A stretch of 64,000 bases of DNA from Acinetobacter sp. ANC 3903. GTDB taxonomy: Bacteria > Pseudomonadota > Gammaproteobacteria > Pseudomonadales > Moraxellaceae. The stretch covers positions 124,001 to 188,000 of the forward strand of contig NZ_NEGA01000006.1 in NCBI RefSeq assembly GCF_002135315.1, written 5' to 3'. Shown piece after piece: positions 32,976 to 42,135 of this stretch (positions within the stretch are counted from its first letter, which is position 1; every line of letters starts with the position of its first letter). Made by a program: the position numbers and the translations under genes. The notes under the pieces are model-generated. The model worked only from the letters and a program-made list of their open reading frames with translations, was not told the origin of the DNA and did no database searches.

Positions 32976-33358
32976 TGGGAACAATTACTCAAACGATTAC
33001 CACCAATCAATTGGTGGTAGGTGATGGTATTCGCACTGAAAATGCCAAAGTAAAAACAGCAACTGCATATAAACGAGGTGATTTACTCAACGTTGGTGCA
33101 AATAATGTGGCTGATCATCCTATTGTTACCACTGGTGTGGTAGGGGATTGGAATGCAATTGCTGTGTCAGATTTTACAGTAGAGCAAGCTACTTACCATG
33201 CTGCAAATAATCTTGAAATGCCAATCTACACACAAGGCCCTTTCGATATTGCTGTAGTTACTGTGAACGGAGTTCCATTAACCACAGATCAATATGATGC
33301 AGTACGTGCACAGGCACTAAAAAACAAAATTGAACTTCGTAAAGTTGTGGGGAATTAA
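32975..33358 (+). CDS. Head decoration protein, lambda gpD-like
   Basis: 127 residues, with KTATAYKRGDLLNVGANNVA and WNAIAVSDFTVEQATYHAAN, as in head decoration/stabilisation proteins that trimerise on the expanded capsid. It overlaps the protease gene by 1 bp and precedes the capsid gene by 3 bases, the usual order. Confidence 0.75.
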   Translation: MGTITQTITTNQLVVGDGIRTENAKVKTATAYKRGDLLNVGANNVADHPIVTTGVVGDWNAIAVSDFTVEQATYHAANNLEMPIYTQGPFDIAVVTVNGVPLTTDQYDAVRAQALKNKIELRKVVGN

Positions 33359-33361
33359 GAC

Positions 33362-34435
33362 ATGAGTCAAACTTTTACATTTCAAAATGCACCAGTTGAA
33401 TTGCTGGATGTACCACAGCTGGTGCTACTGACTGATACTACTCAAAAGGTTGACACCTGGTTGATTGATCGATTTTTCCCTCAGCGTGTTTCGTACACCA
33501 AAAAGGAAGTTCCGGTTGGTGAGCTGAATACAGCAACTCCACTTGCGCCGTTCGTTACTCCGACTACAGCTGGTCGCCAAATCAAAGTAGGTGAATCTGG
33601 CAACGTAAAATTCGTGAAGCCTGCTTACTTAAAACCAATGATGACGGTTATGCCAAGTGAAGTGCAAAACACTGCCCTGATCGCACGCTTACGTCAATTT
33701 GGTGTGATTGCGACCGGCTCAAACCGTTTATCCGATGCGGATCTATTGTTAATCGATCAGGCTCAAAAGGCTTTATATCTTCGCCAATCTATCGAAAATC
33801 GAAAGTTATTGATTGCCCGTGATGTCTTACTCTACGGTAAAACCACTTTCGCTTCAGCAGACTTCCCAATGTATGAAGTAGATTATGAGCGTAACCCTGC
33901 TTGTAACTTCACGCCGTTGATCAAATGGGGACAAGCCGGCGCTACTCCTGTTAAAGATATTCAATCAATGATTGACTTATCTGTTGAGCACTCAGGTACA
34001 TCGCCGAATATGGCTTTGACCACTTCCAAAGTATTTAATACCTTAATTAAGGATGCTGAGTTTAAAGAAAAATTCATCGCTCCTTATGCGGGTATTAGTG
34101 TTCCAATCACGCCAACTTTTGACCAGGCTGATAAGCCTCAGTTCCGTGGCACAGTGGATAATATTGAAATCTGGACGTATGACGTGAAACACAGCATGGA
34201 AGGTGCTGCGGAACGTTTTATTCCTGAAGATTTCTTCGGTCTTGTTTCTGATGCAAATGGATGGATCGCACATTGTGCATTGCAAAACGTTGAAGCATTT
34301 GGCCAGGCCTTGGAATTCTACTTAAGCCAATGGCAAGAAAAGAACCCTTCAAGCATTCAATTATTAGCTGAATCCTCTCCACTGGCTGTTCCAAATAACA
34401 AGAATGGTTTAGTTGGTGGTCGTGGTTTCGTTTAA
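33362..34435 (+). CDS. Major capsid protein (E family)
   Basis: 357 residues. The lambda gpE-type family is indicated by IDRFFPQRVSYTKKEVPVGE near 35, FVKPAYLKPMMTVMPSEV near 90 and the C-terminal SPLAVPNNKNGLVGGRGF. HK97 fold. Most abundant virion protein, so the gene should be strongly translated. Confidence 0.92.
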   Translation: MSQTFTFQNAPVELLDVPQLVLLTDTTQKVDTWLIDRFFPQRVSYTKKEVPVGELNTATPLAPFVTPTTAGRQIKVGESGNVKFVKPAYLKPMMTVMPSEVQNTALIARLRQFGVIATGSNRLSDADLLLIDQAQKALYLRQSIENRKLLIARDVLLYGKTTFASADFPMYEVDYERNPACNFTPLIKWGQAGATPVKDIQSMIDLSVEHSGTSPNMALTTSKVFNTLIKDAEFKEKFIAPYAGISVPITPTFDQADKPQFRGTVDNIEIWTYDVKHSMEGAAERFIPEDFFGLVSDANGWIAHCALQNVEAFGQALEFYLSQWQEKNPSSIQLLAESSPLAVPNNKNGLVGGRGFV

Positions 34436-34445
34436 GGAGAACTAA

Positions 34446-34736
34446 ATGCCAAAGTACATTGCAAAACAGTCGATCGGACATTTCCGTCCAGGTCAGGAAA
34501 TCGAAGGGCTTGAAGCTAACCAACTTCAAGCCCTTTTAGCATCTGGGGCTATTGAAGAATATCAAGAGCCTAATGAACCTAAGGCAGATGGCGCCGCCGC
34601 ACGTTTGGCTGAACTGGAAAAGGAAAATGCTGAATTAACCAAAGCCAATGCTGATCTTGAAAAAGCACTATCTGATTCTCAAGCGGCTTTGAAAAAAGCG
34701 AATGCTGAACTAAAGAAAGCTGCCGAAGCTAAATAG
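34446..34736 (+). CDS. Small structural-module protein with coiled coil
   Basis: 96 residues. The first 40 (MPKYIAKQSIGHFRPGQEIE) form a small SH3-like unit shared with the protein at 36174-36362; residues 50-96 are a long Ala/Glu/Lys coiled coil. Likely a head-completion or DNA-binding accessory. A perfect terminator hairpin lies inside its coding sequence at 34506. Confidence 0.65.
   Translation: MPKYIAKQSIGHFRPGQEIEGLEANQLQALLASGAIEEYQEPNEPKADGAAARLAELEKENAELTKANADLEKALSDSQAALKKANAELKKAAEAK
34506..34537 (+). terminator. Terminator hairpin within a coding region
   Basis: GGGCTTGAAG and CTTCAAGCCC, a perfect 10-bp stem with an 8-base loop, then TTTT. It falls in codons 21-31 of the 96-residue gene. 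Confidence 0.6.
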
Positions 34737-34743
34737 GTGATCT

Positions 34744-35184
34744 ATGTACGCGACTGAAGCGAATTTGGTCGCACGATTTGGTGATGAGATTAATAACCTG
34801 AAACTCATGGTGACTAATCCCAAATTTGTTGAAGATGCAATTCAGGATGCAACTGAAGAAATCAACGGTCATATCGGTGGTCGTTATCCTTTGCCGTTGC
34901 CTAATGTGCCTAGCAATTTAAAGCGTATGGCGTGTGATATTGCGCGCTATCGTCTTTATTTTGAGAAACCGACTGACGAAGTACGGCAGCGCTATGAGGA
35001 TGCAATTGCATTCTTAAAACGTGTTGCTGACAACAAAGCACATTTGCAAATTCAATTGCCTGAAACAAATGAAATCGTGGACGATCAACCGAAAAACAAA
35101 CCATCTACTGCACCAATCGGTACCACTTATACAGGTGGTGTATTTGGTGATTCCATCTTGGATCAAATGCCAAGCATGAAGTGA
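34744..35184 (+). CDS. Head-tail connector, DUF1320 (Mu gp36-like)
   Basis: 146 residues. MYATEANLVARFGDEINNLK, then INGHIGGRYPLPLPNVPSNL and RMACDIARYRLYFEKPTDEV are the DUF1320 pattern. These proteins close the head after packaging and join it to the tail. Confidence 0.9.
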   Translation: MYATEANLVARFGDEINNLKLMVTNPKFVEDAIQDATEEINGHIGGRYPLPLPNVPSNLKRMACDIARYRLYFEKPTDEVRQRYEDAIAFLKRVADNKAHLQIQLPETNEIVDDQPKNKPSTAPIGTTYTGGVFGDSILDQMPSMK

Positions 35185-35191
35185 GGTGTTT

Positions 35192-35740
35192 ATGAGTGGT
35201 GTAGCGATATCGATTGAGGCTGATGGCGAATCCGCAGTGATGCAGGCTTTGGCTCATCTATCTGCCTTTGATCAAAGTAAGCCAAAGCTTTTTGATGCAA
35301 TTGGACAAACAGTGGTGAGTAATATACGTAGCCGCTGGACTAAAGGTGAGGGATTAGAGGGTAAGTGGCGCTTATCAGGACGTGTAATGCGTGAGGGTGG
35401 TACCACGATGCGTGACACATCCAGATCAATGAACTCTATTACTCACAATGTGCTTGCTGATGGAGTCGAAATTGGTACCAATGTTGTTTATGGTGCGATT
35501 CATCACTTTGGTGGAGAAATCCACTATGAAGCACGTATGCGCCGCACTTACTTCAGACAGAACCAGCGGACAGGTTTAGTGGGTAACAAGTTCGTGCGTA
35601 AAGCCCGTTCCAATTTCATGCAGGAAAGTATGGGTAAAGCCTACAAGATCAATATGCCTCGTCGCCCATTCCTTGGTTTAACTGAAAGTGATGAGCAGGA
35701 AGTATTAAACCTAATTACGGAGCATTTAACAGATGACTGA
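35192..35740 (+). CDS. Virion morphogenesis protein, Mu gpG-like
   Basis: 182 residues from ATG 35192 with GAGGTG upstream (GTG 35186 is the alternative). FDAIGQTVVSNIRSRWTKGE, a beta region MRDTSRSMNSITHNVLADGV and YGAIHHFGGEIHYEARM are typical of the phage virion morphogenesis family. Tail completion role expected. Confidence 0.85.
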   Translation: MSGVAISIEADGESAVMQALAHLSAFDQSKPKLFDAIGQTVVSNIRSRWTKGEGLEGKWRLSGRVMREGGTTMRDTSRSMNSITHNVLADGVEIGTNVVYGAIHHFGGEIHYEARMRRTYFRQNQRTGLVGNKFVRKARSNFMQESMGKAYKINMPRRPFLGLTESDEQEVLNLITEHLTDD

Positions 35741-36164
35741 GGATGAAAATTTCTTTGCGGTCCGCAGTGAAATTGCAGAAAAGCTGAAAGAGATTATAGA
35801 TTTTAAAAAAATCTACACACCAGCCAATTCTGCAAAAGTTACAGAGCTTTCCCAGGTAACTCCAAATGCACAAGTCTACTATCGCCGTGTCCGCATATTA
35901 GATGATGCAGGGCGCTCTTCTGCAAATATGCTGAACCAGCAATGGGAAGTTACGATATCTGAACGGCATGCAGCCTCACAGCTCAATGATGGATCTGCGG
36001 TGCTTGATCGTGTGGGAATTTTAACAATGAAAGTTTTAAAGCTTTTATCTGGTTGGAAGCCTGACTCAAGTATCCGACCATTAAATATAGTAGCAGTTGA
36101 GGAAGACTATTCATCAACATGTGTCTACATCACTCTGGTATTTGAATCAAAACTTATTACTTAG
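35733..36164 (+). CDS. Tail terminator-like protein (gp37/DUF1834-like)
   Basis: 143 residues, overlapping the previous gene by 8 bp. YYRRVRILDDAGRSSANMLN and the strand-rich NQQWEVTISERH and IVAVEEDYSSTCVYITLVFE fit proteins that cap the tail tube. Family call rests on position and fold pattern. Confidence 0.6.
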   Translation: MTEDENFFAVRSEIAEKLKEIIDFKKIYTPANSAKVTELSQVTPNAQVYYRRVRILDDAGRSSANMLNQQWEVTISERHAASQLNDGSAVLDRVGILTMKVLKLLSGWKPDSSIRPLNIVAVEEDYSSTCVYITLVFESKLIT

Positions 36165-36173
36165 GAGCCACTC

Positions 36174-36362
36174 ATGGCAAAACAATATAAAGCCCGGCAA
36201 CCTGTCGGGCGTTTTCGTTCTGGGGATATTGTTGGTGGATTGAATACAACCCAAATCCAAGATTTACTGCAGCGTGGAGTTATTGAAGAAGTGGAAGTCG
36301 CTTCAGAGCCAAAGCCAGCTGTACAACCTAAAACACAAAAAGAGGCTAAAGTAGATGGCTAA
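36174..36362 (+). CDS. Small duplicate of the SH3-like structural protein
   Basis: 62 residues, beginning MAKQYKARQPVGRFRSGDIV, which aligns without gaps in its first 41 residues with the protein at 34446-34736. It lacks the coiled-coil tail and ends in a Lys/Pro linker. A GC-rich hairpin (GCCCGGCA/TGTCGGGC, 36192-36210) lies in its 5' part. Overlaps the tail-tube gene by 8 bp. Confidence 0.6.
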   Translation: MAKQYKARQPVGRFRSGDIVGGLNTTQIQDLLQRGVIEEVEVASEPKPAVQPKTQKEAKVDG

Positions 36363-37116
36363 AAAAGAGTACATGTCGCTTCAGGGAGCGTTTCACCTCG
36401 CTCCAATTACAAATGGTATTGCTGGTGCACTTCGTGAACTTGGCAACATTCCAGAATTTGAAATTGAAATTACTGCGAATGTGATTGAGCATCAAGAAAG
36501 TATGTCAGGTAATCGGACAACTGACTTTGTGATGACAACAACCACGGGAGTTAACTTCTCAGGGCAACTAGAGAAGGTAAATAAAGAGAATATGAAGTAC
36601 ATTCTCTCCGGTGAAAACTTTGAAATTCCATCTGCTAGTGTAGTGGATTCAGAGTTGGGTACTGTTGTGGCTGATCAATCAATTCTAATTGGTGCTTATA
36701 ATTTAAGTACAGTGACCATTAAGGATTCAACAGCAGCTCCAGTTACGGTAGATCCAAGCAAGTACTCATTAGATCCGGTATTTGGTATCTTAAAGTTCAA
36801 TGATGTAACTGGCCTAACAATGCCTTTAACTATCAGCTATACATCTGGTGCTGTAACGCAAACTACTATTGCTTCAGACTTAGACCGTGAATATATGTTG
36901 TTCTTTGCAGGCACTAATACTGCCAACGGTGATAAAGTGGCGATGAAACTTTGGCGAACTCAAAAGTCTCCGGAAGCTACATTCCCTTTAATTCATGAAG
37001 AGTTAGGGAAATATCAAATCCAAGGGCGTGCAATGTCAGATTTATCGAAGGCCAATGACTCTAAATTAGGTCTATATGGTCATCTGGTGACGATTCCTGC
37101 TGTAGCAAACCCTTAA
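36355..37116 (+). CDS. Major tail tube protein
   Basis: 253 residues. Beta-rich, with EYMSLQGAFHLAPITNGIAG, an N-terminal tube domain and an Ig-like insertion (VTIKDSTAAPVTVDPSKYSL, FGILKFNDVTG). Position between the tail terminator and the assembly chaperone matches siphovirus tail-tube genes. No sheath gene accompanies it, so the tail is non-contractile. Confidence 0.75.
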   Translation: MAKKEYMSLQGAFHLAPITNGIAGALRELGNIPEFEIEITANVIEHQESMSGNRTTDFVMTTTTGVNFSGQLEKVNKENMKYILSGENFEIPSASVVDSELGTVVADQSILIGAYNLSTVTIKDSTAAPVTVDPSKYSLDPVFGILKFNDVTGLTMPLTISYTSGAVTQTTIASDLDREYMLFFAGTNTANGDKVAMKLWRTQKSPEATFPLIHEELGKYQIQGRAMSDLSKANDSKLGLYGHLVTIPAVANP

Positions 37117-37123
37117 CTAGATA

Positions 37124-37175
37124 CAGGCACAAAGAACTCCATGACGCATAAGCGTCTTTTTTTGTGCCTGTTTTT
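37124..37175 (+). terminator. Long terminator hairpin after tail-tube gene
   Basis: CAGGCACAAA and TTTGTGCCTG form a 10-bp stem enclosing an inner GACGC/GCGTC hairpin, followed by five T. Confidence 0.8.
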
Positions 37176-37238
37176 AATGCTTGAAAAATATACAATTTCA
37201 GATATAACTTAGATTTCTATTTTAAAATTTGGGGATAT

Positions 37239-37364
37239 ATGAAAAGAATAATTGCATTGGCATTAATAGCATCTTTTGCAACATCTGCTTATTCCCATGG
37301 TGGGCGTACAGATAAAAATGGTTGCCATAAGCAGCGCTCTACTGGTGAAAGACATTGCCATTAA
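37239..37364 (+). CDS. Small secreted His/Cys-rich protein
   Basis: 41 residues: signal peptide MKRIIALALIASFATSAYSH, then a mature part GGRTDKNGCHKQRSTGERHC ending with His. The pattern SHGGRTDxxGCHxxRxTGxRHCH is a known small secreted-domain layout in bacteria and phages; two cysteines may bridge or bind metal with the histidines. GGGGATAT precedes the ATG. Flanked by terminators on both sides, so a moron within the tail operon. Confidence 0.65.
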   Translation: MKRIIALALIASFATSAYSHGGRTDKNGCHKQRSTGERHCH

Positions 37365-37370
37365 GAAAAA

Positions 37371-37392
37371 AAGCACCTAAGGGTGCTTTTTT
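37371..37392 (+). terminator. Rho-independent terminator
   Basis: AAGCACC-TAA-GGGTGCTT stem loop and T tract, ending the small secreted-protein gene. Confidence 0.8.
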
Positions 37393-37422
37393 AATGTCTA
37401 AAATTTATATCGAGATTCCATC

Positions 37423-37989
37423 ATGAATGATTTTTTCTTAGCAACGAACCGATCTATCGCAGTGAATGATATCGAAGTCCGCCAGATCCAAATGAAAGAC
37501 TTTGACACATTGGCTGCACATGCTGAGCCAATCAAGCAGTTCCTCAAAGACAAAGATCATTCAGATGAGATTTTGACAGAGTTATTTGCAGCGCATGGTA
37601 TGCAGGTCATTTCAACAATTGCATGTGTAACCGATCTGGACAATCAATCACTGTTTAAACTCGCTTCAAATGAGCAGGCTTTCAAGCAATTGCTTAAAAC
37701 CGTGTTTCTGGTAAACCAAGCCTATTTCAAATATGAAAAGCCAAAGCATGGGGCAATCAAAGCCCAGACAAGTGAGGCTACTTGGTTCGATTCATTTCAG
37801 TTCCTGGTATCAATGGGCCATCAGCATAGTGAGATTATGGAAATGACTTACGGTGCGTTTGATGGTTATGTTAAGGCTGCAAGCAAGATGCATAGGCAAG
37901 GGATTATCAATTCTGCTGTTGCTGCGCGTGTAGCTCAAGCTGACAAGAAAGGATTTGAGACATTTAAAAAAGATATGAGCTCTGATTGA
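37423..37989 (+). CDS. Tail assembly chaperone-like protein
   Basis: 188 residues, helical, starting with the short beta hairpin AVNDIEVRQIQMKDFDTLAA typical of tail assembly chaperones. Sits before the tape-measure gene as expected, separated by one moron. I looked for a programmed frameshift at the AAAAAAG near its end; a -1 shift meets a stop almost at once, so no long fusion product is predicted. Confidence 0.65.
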   Translation: MNDFFLATNRSIAVNDIEVRQIQMKDFDTLAAHAEPIKQFLKDKDHSDEILTELFAAHGMQVISTIACVTDLDNQSLFKLASNEQAFKQLLKTVFLVNQAYFKYEKPKHGAIKAQTSEATWFDSFQFLVSMGHQHSEIMEMTYGAFDGYVKAASKMHRQGIINSAVAARVAQADKKGFETFKKDMSSD

Positions 37990-38046
37990 TCAGCCACTCA
38001 CCTAAAGTTATGATGTGTAAATAATAATTGAGGGTAGTGTGGAAAA

Positions 38047-38472
38047 ATGGCTACAGTTCAGTGCCTTGTTTGCGGACATGTTGGGGCATCAAAAACCAAA
38101 GGTAGTTTCTTTGTAACTATCATCTTGCTTTTTATTGGGATTCTTCCAGGAATTATTTATGAAATTTGGCGTAGATCGGGTGGTAAAGTTTGTAGTGCTT
38201 GTGGTAGTCAAAATGTAAGGCTTTATGTACCAACACCAAGAACAGTACAGCAACCAATTAATCACATTCAGCAGGCCGAACCAATTAGAACCCACAATAA
38301 AACTAAATTGGTAGCTGAGGATGCCTACTCATATAATGCAGGGGTAAGACTCAACCAAGAAGACCAAAGTGAAAATTCTGAATTCAAAGAATGCCCGTTT
38401 TGTGCAGAACAAATAAAGATAGCTGCAATTAAGTGCAAGCACTGTGGCTCAATGATGGAAGACTTACCTTAA
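38047..38472 (+). CDS. Zinc-ribbon membrane moron
   Basis: 141 residues: an N-terminal CxxC (CLVCGHVG), one transmembrane helix (FVTIILLFIGILPGIIYEIW), a second CxxC (CSACGSQ), a linker, and a C-terminal ribbon ECPFCAEQIKIAAIKCKHCG of the UPF0547 kind. GAGGGTAG upstream, terminator downstream. Inserted between chaperone and tape measure, where most phages have nothing. Confidence 0.65.
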   Translation: MATVQCLVCGHVGASKTKGSFFVTIILLFIGILPGIIYEIWRRSGGKVCSACGSQNVRLYVPTPRTVQQPINHIQQAEPIRTHNKTKLVAEDAYSYNAGVRLNQEDQSENSEFKECPFCAEQIKIAAIKCKHCGSMMEDLP

Positions 38473-38494
38473 AAGCTTATCGAAATTAAATATA

Positions 38495-38517
38495 AACCCG
38501 CCATGTGCGGGTTTTTT
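38495..38517 (+). terminator. Rho-independent terminator
   Basis: AACCCGC-CATG-TGCGGGTT hairpin and six T, just before the tape-measure gene. Confidence 0.85.
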
Positions 38518-38541
38518 GTTGCCTAAAATTTAGAGGTTATC

Positions 38542-41500
38542 ATGGCTGGAGAAAATCTAACTTTTAAATTGGTGATGGATGCTGATACTAAAAGCTTTGT
38601 CACTAATGTTAATCAGTCTAAACAAGCTGCGGAAAAAGCAATAGCTGCAATTAAAGACGGATCTGCAAGTATAGTTGGTGTTGCAGATCAAGCAGCCAAA
38701 GCTATTGATGGCATTATTCCAAAAAATGCAAATGAACGAGCCATCAAACTTACTGAATCATTAAACACTATTACAGAGTCGTTAAAAAGCACAGATATTG
38801 CAGCAGATGGGGCGATTGACGGGTTTAAAAAGTTAGGGGTTGATTCGGTTCGATCGCTGAATATCTTAAAAGCCAATTTGGCGACTTCAAAAACAAAGCT
38901 TGAAGAGTTCTCAAAAACCAATGCAACACCAGAGAATATTCGTAATGCGCAACAGCAAGTAGATGCGTTAGAAAAAGAGGTCTTGCAAGCGGATAAGGCG
39001 TTCAAAAATTTTAAATCAGAATTAGGTTTAGTTTCCCCAGAGATTAGTGCCCTTGATCAAGCTATAGATAAAACAAATACTGAGCTTGCACAGACTGACA
39101 CAGCAGCTCAAACAGCTCAAAAAGGTATAGCTGGACTTAAAACTGGATATACAGCTCTTGTTGGTGCAATGGGTGGTATTGGTATTGGTTTGGGTATTCG
39201 AGAGCTTGCTCAGGCTGCTGATTCTTATACAAACCTATCTGTTCGGATTCAAATCGCTACACGTGATGGTGGTGATTTTGAATCTGCAATGGCGGGTGTA
39301 CATCAAGTAGCTCTTGCCACAAATTCTAGTCTTGACGCAACAGCCAGTCTATTTACTCGGATAAATACTGTCGGTAAAGATATGGGGATGACGCAACAAC
39401 AAGCGTTGAACCTAACCAAGACTGTAACCCAGGCGATTCAAATCGGTGGCGGCTCAGCTCAGGCTAGTGAAGCAGCAGTACAGCAATTTATCCAGAGCCT
39501 CCAGGGCGGAGTCCTAAGGGGAGAAGAATTCAACTCCATCATGGAGAATGGTTATGGGCTGGCTGAAGCATTAGCAAAAGGATTGGGGGTCACTACTGGT
39601 GAACTCCGCAAGATGGCTGAAAACGGTGAGCTTTCCGCAGAGCGTGTAATCAAGGCTATCAGTAGTCAGGCAAATGCGGTTCAAGAAACATATAACCAAT
39701 TCCCAACCACTATCAGCAATGCACTGCAAAAGATTTCTACACAGTGGCAGATCCTAATTGGTGAAATGGATCAGGCCAATGGCTCGAGTGCAACAGTAGC
39801 AAATGCCCTATCGGTCATTGCAGATAATTTGGGTATTTTAAAAGTATTCTTTGATGATGTTGCTGCCGGGGTAGGATGGTTTCAAGATCAGTTGTCAGAG
39901 ATTGACCCATCTACTATTGAGTCCATTAGAAGCACATTATCTGCTGTGTATGACACAATTAAAACAGTCATATCTAGTCTTGCTGGAATTGCTCAGACTG
40001 CATGGAGTGCATTTTCATCCACCTTAGATGCTATTGCTCCTTTGTTTAATGTAATTTTGAATGGCAAGGAAGAGGTAAGTGGATTAACTACATTATTTAA
40101 TGTTTTTAAAATTGCATTAGGTGTAGTTGCTGACGGGGCAACAGGGTTAAATATTGCACTTAAACTACTGCTTGCTGGTGTTCAATTTATTGCAGGGGGT
40201 ATTTATTCATTAAATGCCTCTGTGCTGGATTTCTTGGGCTTTGATGAGCTGTCAGCACAGGCTCAAAATGCCTCAGATGCACTATTTAGACAGGCTGAAA
40301 AAAATGCCTCAGAAGCCAAACGTCTAGCCTTAGAAAGTAAATCGGCTACCCGTGAAGCCATTAAGGATATCACCCAAACAGAGCAAGAAGCCAATCAGGA
40401 AAGGGTGACCAATGCCCAGCAAACCCTTGACCAGTTAAAAGCCCAAGAGGAAAAACACAAGGCTGACTATAAAGTCATAAGTGACGAGCGAGTTAAGGCA
40501 GAGCAACAACTTTTTGATGCGCGTAAATCTGGTAATCAAGCTGCAATTGATTTGGCCATAAAGGGTATTGCAGACTTAGATGCCAAGGAGAAGGCATACC
40601 AGGCTGAAAGTAAAAAGATTACCGATGAGAAAATTAAAGCCGCTCAAGATTGGGTAAATGCTCAGCTTGTGGCGGCAGATGGCACCCAAAAAGCAGCCGA
40701 TGCAGCTACCCAAAAAACCATGCAGACCACACTTGCGGCGCAAGGGTTAAAACTTGAGTTTGATGGTGCTGGAAAAGCTATTGTAAAAGCCATGGATGAT
40801 GGTTCTGCTGGCGTAACTAATTTAAATAATAAATTGGTTGCGGGTCGCAAAGGTGCTGAAGCATTAGGCTTGGATTTAGATGTTGCACTCAATCGAGTAT
40901 CGGAGGGGTTTGGTGGCAAAAAGAAAAACCTTGATGATTTCGTTAATAGTCTTGAACTTATGGGGGTTAAGGGTAAGCAAGCCGGTGATGTCACCTATGA
41001 AGCATGGCTAAAGTGGCTTGAAACTGCAAAAAGCCAGGCGGAAATTGATTTTGCAAAAACCAAACTTAAAGAATTCGGTGATCAAGGGAAAGTATCAACA
41101 TCTCAGGTTGAGCAGGGCTTGATTGCAATTAAGCTTCAGGCTCAAAAGCTCCCAGATGATATTGATCCTGTTACCGAAGCATTTAAACGACTTGGCATTC
41201 AAACCAAAGAAAACCTAAAGCTCGCAGCACAACAAGCCTTAATGGACTACATCACCATCCGTGATAGCGGAAAGGCTACAGCGGAAGGTGTTCAGAAGGC
41301 CTATGAAAAAGCCGCTCAGGCAGCTGCTGCATCTGGTGATGCTGGTGTAATAGCATCGACAAATGCGGCAAATGCAGGTCGCAACCTTGAGATTCAAATT
41401 GATGACACAGGTGTTGCCGCCGTCAAATCCATGGATGAATGGACTAAATCCAACGATCGTGTACGTGATTCAGCAAGAAGCATAGGCGATGGTTATCGCA

Positions 41501-42135
41501 ATGTCGGTAAGGTAGCACGTGAAGAGGCTAAGTCATCTACAGAGGCATGGCGTGATGCCGTTGCAGCCACTGCAAAGCAATTTGATGCTGAAATGAAACG
41601 CCAAGGCGAATCACTAAGCAAAGGGATTTATAACTACAACTCATACAGCAAAGCTGATGTTATTTCTCAGCTGAAGAGTAAGGGTTATAGCGATAAAGAG
41701 GCTCAGCAATTGGCTGGCGATATCTGGTCACAAGGCTTGGCAGCTGATAGAAGTGCAAAAGAAGACGGCATGACTAAAGGCGGTAATGCAGCAATGCGTA
41801 CACTCATTAGCCAAGAGTTTGATAATGCTGCATCTAAGGGCTTAACCACTCAATGGGGGACTAATAAGATCAATGATCTGTTGCGTCAACTCGATAGTAA
41901 TAGTCTTGTTTCTACAGGCCCATCAGTCAAAGCACCTTCAGTGGATATCAATAGCCTTGCGCCTAATGTAAACGCGAATCTACCTACTCCAGATACATCA
42001 TCGGTACCTCAAAATACAACCAGAATTGAGCTAGCGCTAGGGAATCAGACTGCTACTGTCTATGGTAATCAGTCTTCTGTTAGCACTCTTGAATCAATTA
42101 TTAATCAACTTAAAACACAGGCGAAATCAACATGA
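38542..42135 (+). CDS. Tape-measure protein
   Basis: 1197 residues. Long N-terminal coiled coils, then the tape-measure N-terminal domain (LSVRIQIATRDGGDFESAMA-like stretch near 230, QALNLTKTVTQAIQIGGGSA near 290, LQGGVLRGEEFNSIMENGYG near 320), hydrophobic helices near 540-570, more coiled coil (595-720), and a variable C-terminus. It sets tail length: at about 0.15 nm per residue, roughly 170-180 nm for this size as a general expectation. The last bases overlap the next start. Confidence 0.93.
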   Translation: MAGENLTFKLVMDADTKSFVTNVNQSKQAAEKAIAAIKDGSASIVGVADQAAKAIDGIIPKNANERAIKLTESLNTITESLKSTDIAADGAIDGFKKLGVDSVRSLNILKANLATSKTKLEEFSKTNATPENIRNAQQQVDALEKEVLQADKAFKNFKSELGLVSPEISALDQAIDKTNTELAQTDTAAQTAQKGIAGLKTGYTALVGAMGGIGIGLGIRELAQAADSYTNLSVRIQIATRDGGDFESAMAGVHQVALATNSSLDATASLFTRINTVGKDMGMTQQQALNLTKTVTQAIQIGGGSAQASEAAVQQFIQSLQGGVLRGEEFNSIMENGYGLAEALAKGLGVTTGELRKMAENGELSAERVIKAISSQANAVQETYNQFPTTISNALQKISTQWQILIGEMDQANGSSATVANALSVIADNLGILKVFFDDVAAGVGWFQDQLSEIDPSTIESIRSTLSAVYDTIKTVISSLAGIAQTAWSAFSSTLDAIAPLFNVILNGKEEVSGLTTLFNVFKIALGVVADGATGLNIALKLLLAGVQFIAGGIYSLNASVLDFLGFDELSAQAQNASDALFRQAEKNASEAKRLALESKSATREAIKDITQTEQEANQERVTNAQQTLDQLKAQEEKHKADYKVISDERVKAEQQLFDARKSGNQAAIDLAIKGIADLDAKEKAYQAESKKITDEKIKAAQDWVNAQLVAADGTQKAADAATQKTMQTTLAAQGLKLEFDGAGKAIVKAMDDGSAGVTNLNNKLVAGRKGAEALGLDLDVALNRVSEGFGGKKKNLDDFVNSLELMGVKGKQAGDVTYEAWLKWLETAKSQAEIDFAKTKLKEFGDQGKVSTSQVEQGLIAIKLQAQKLPDDIDPVTEAFKRLGIQTKENLKLAAQQALMDYITIRDSGKATAEGVQKAYEKAAQAAAASGDAGVIASTNAANAGRNLEIQIDDTGVAAVKSMDEWTKSNDRVRDSARSIGDGYRNVGKVAREEAKSSTEAWRDAVAATAKQFDAEMKRQGESLSKGIYNYNSYSKADVISQLKSKGYSDKEAQQLAGDIWSQGLAADRSAKEDGMTKGGNAAMRTLISQEFDNAASKGLTTQWGTNKINDLLRQLDSNSLVSTGPSVKAPSVDINSLAPNVNANLPTPDTSSVPQNTTRIELALGNQTATVYGNQSSVSTLESIINQLKTQAKST

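Noticed and set aside
37960-37989. Programmed frameshift at AAAAAAG near the end of the tail chaperone gene
   Set aside because: A -1 shift reaches a stop after two codons, and no downstream frame continues; the next gene is a moron.
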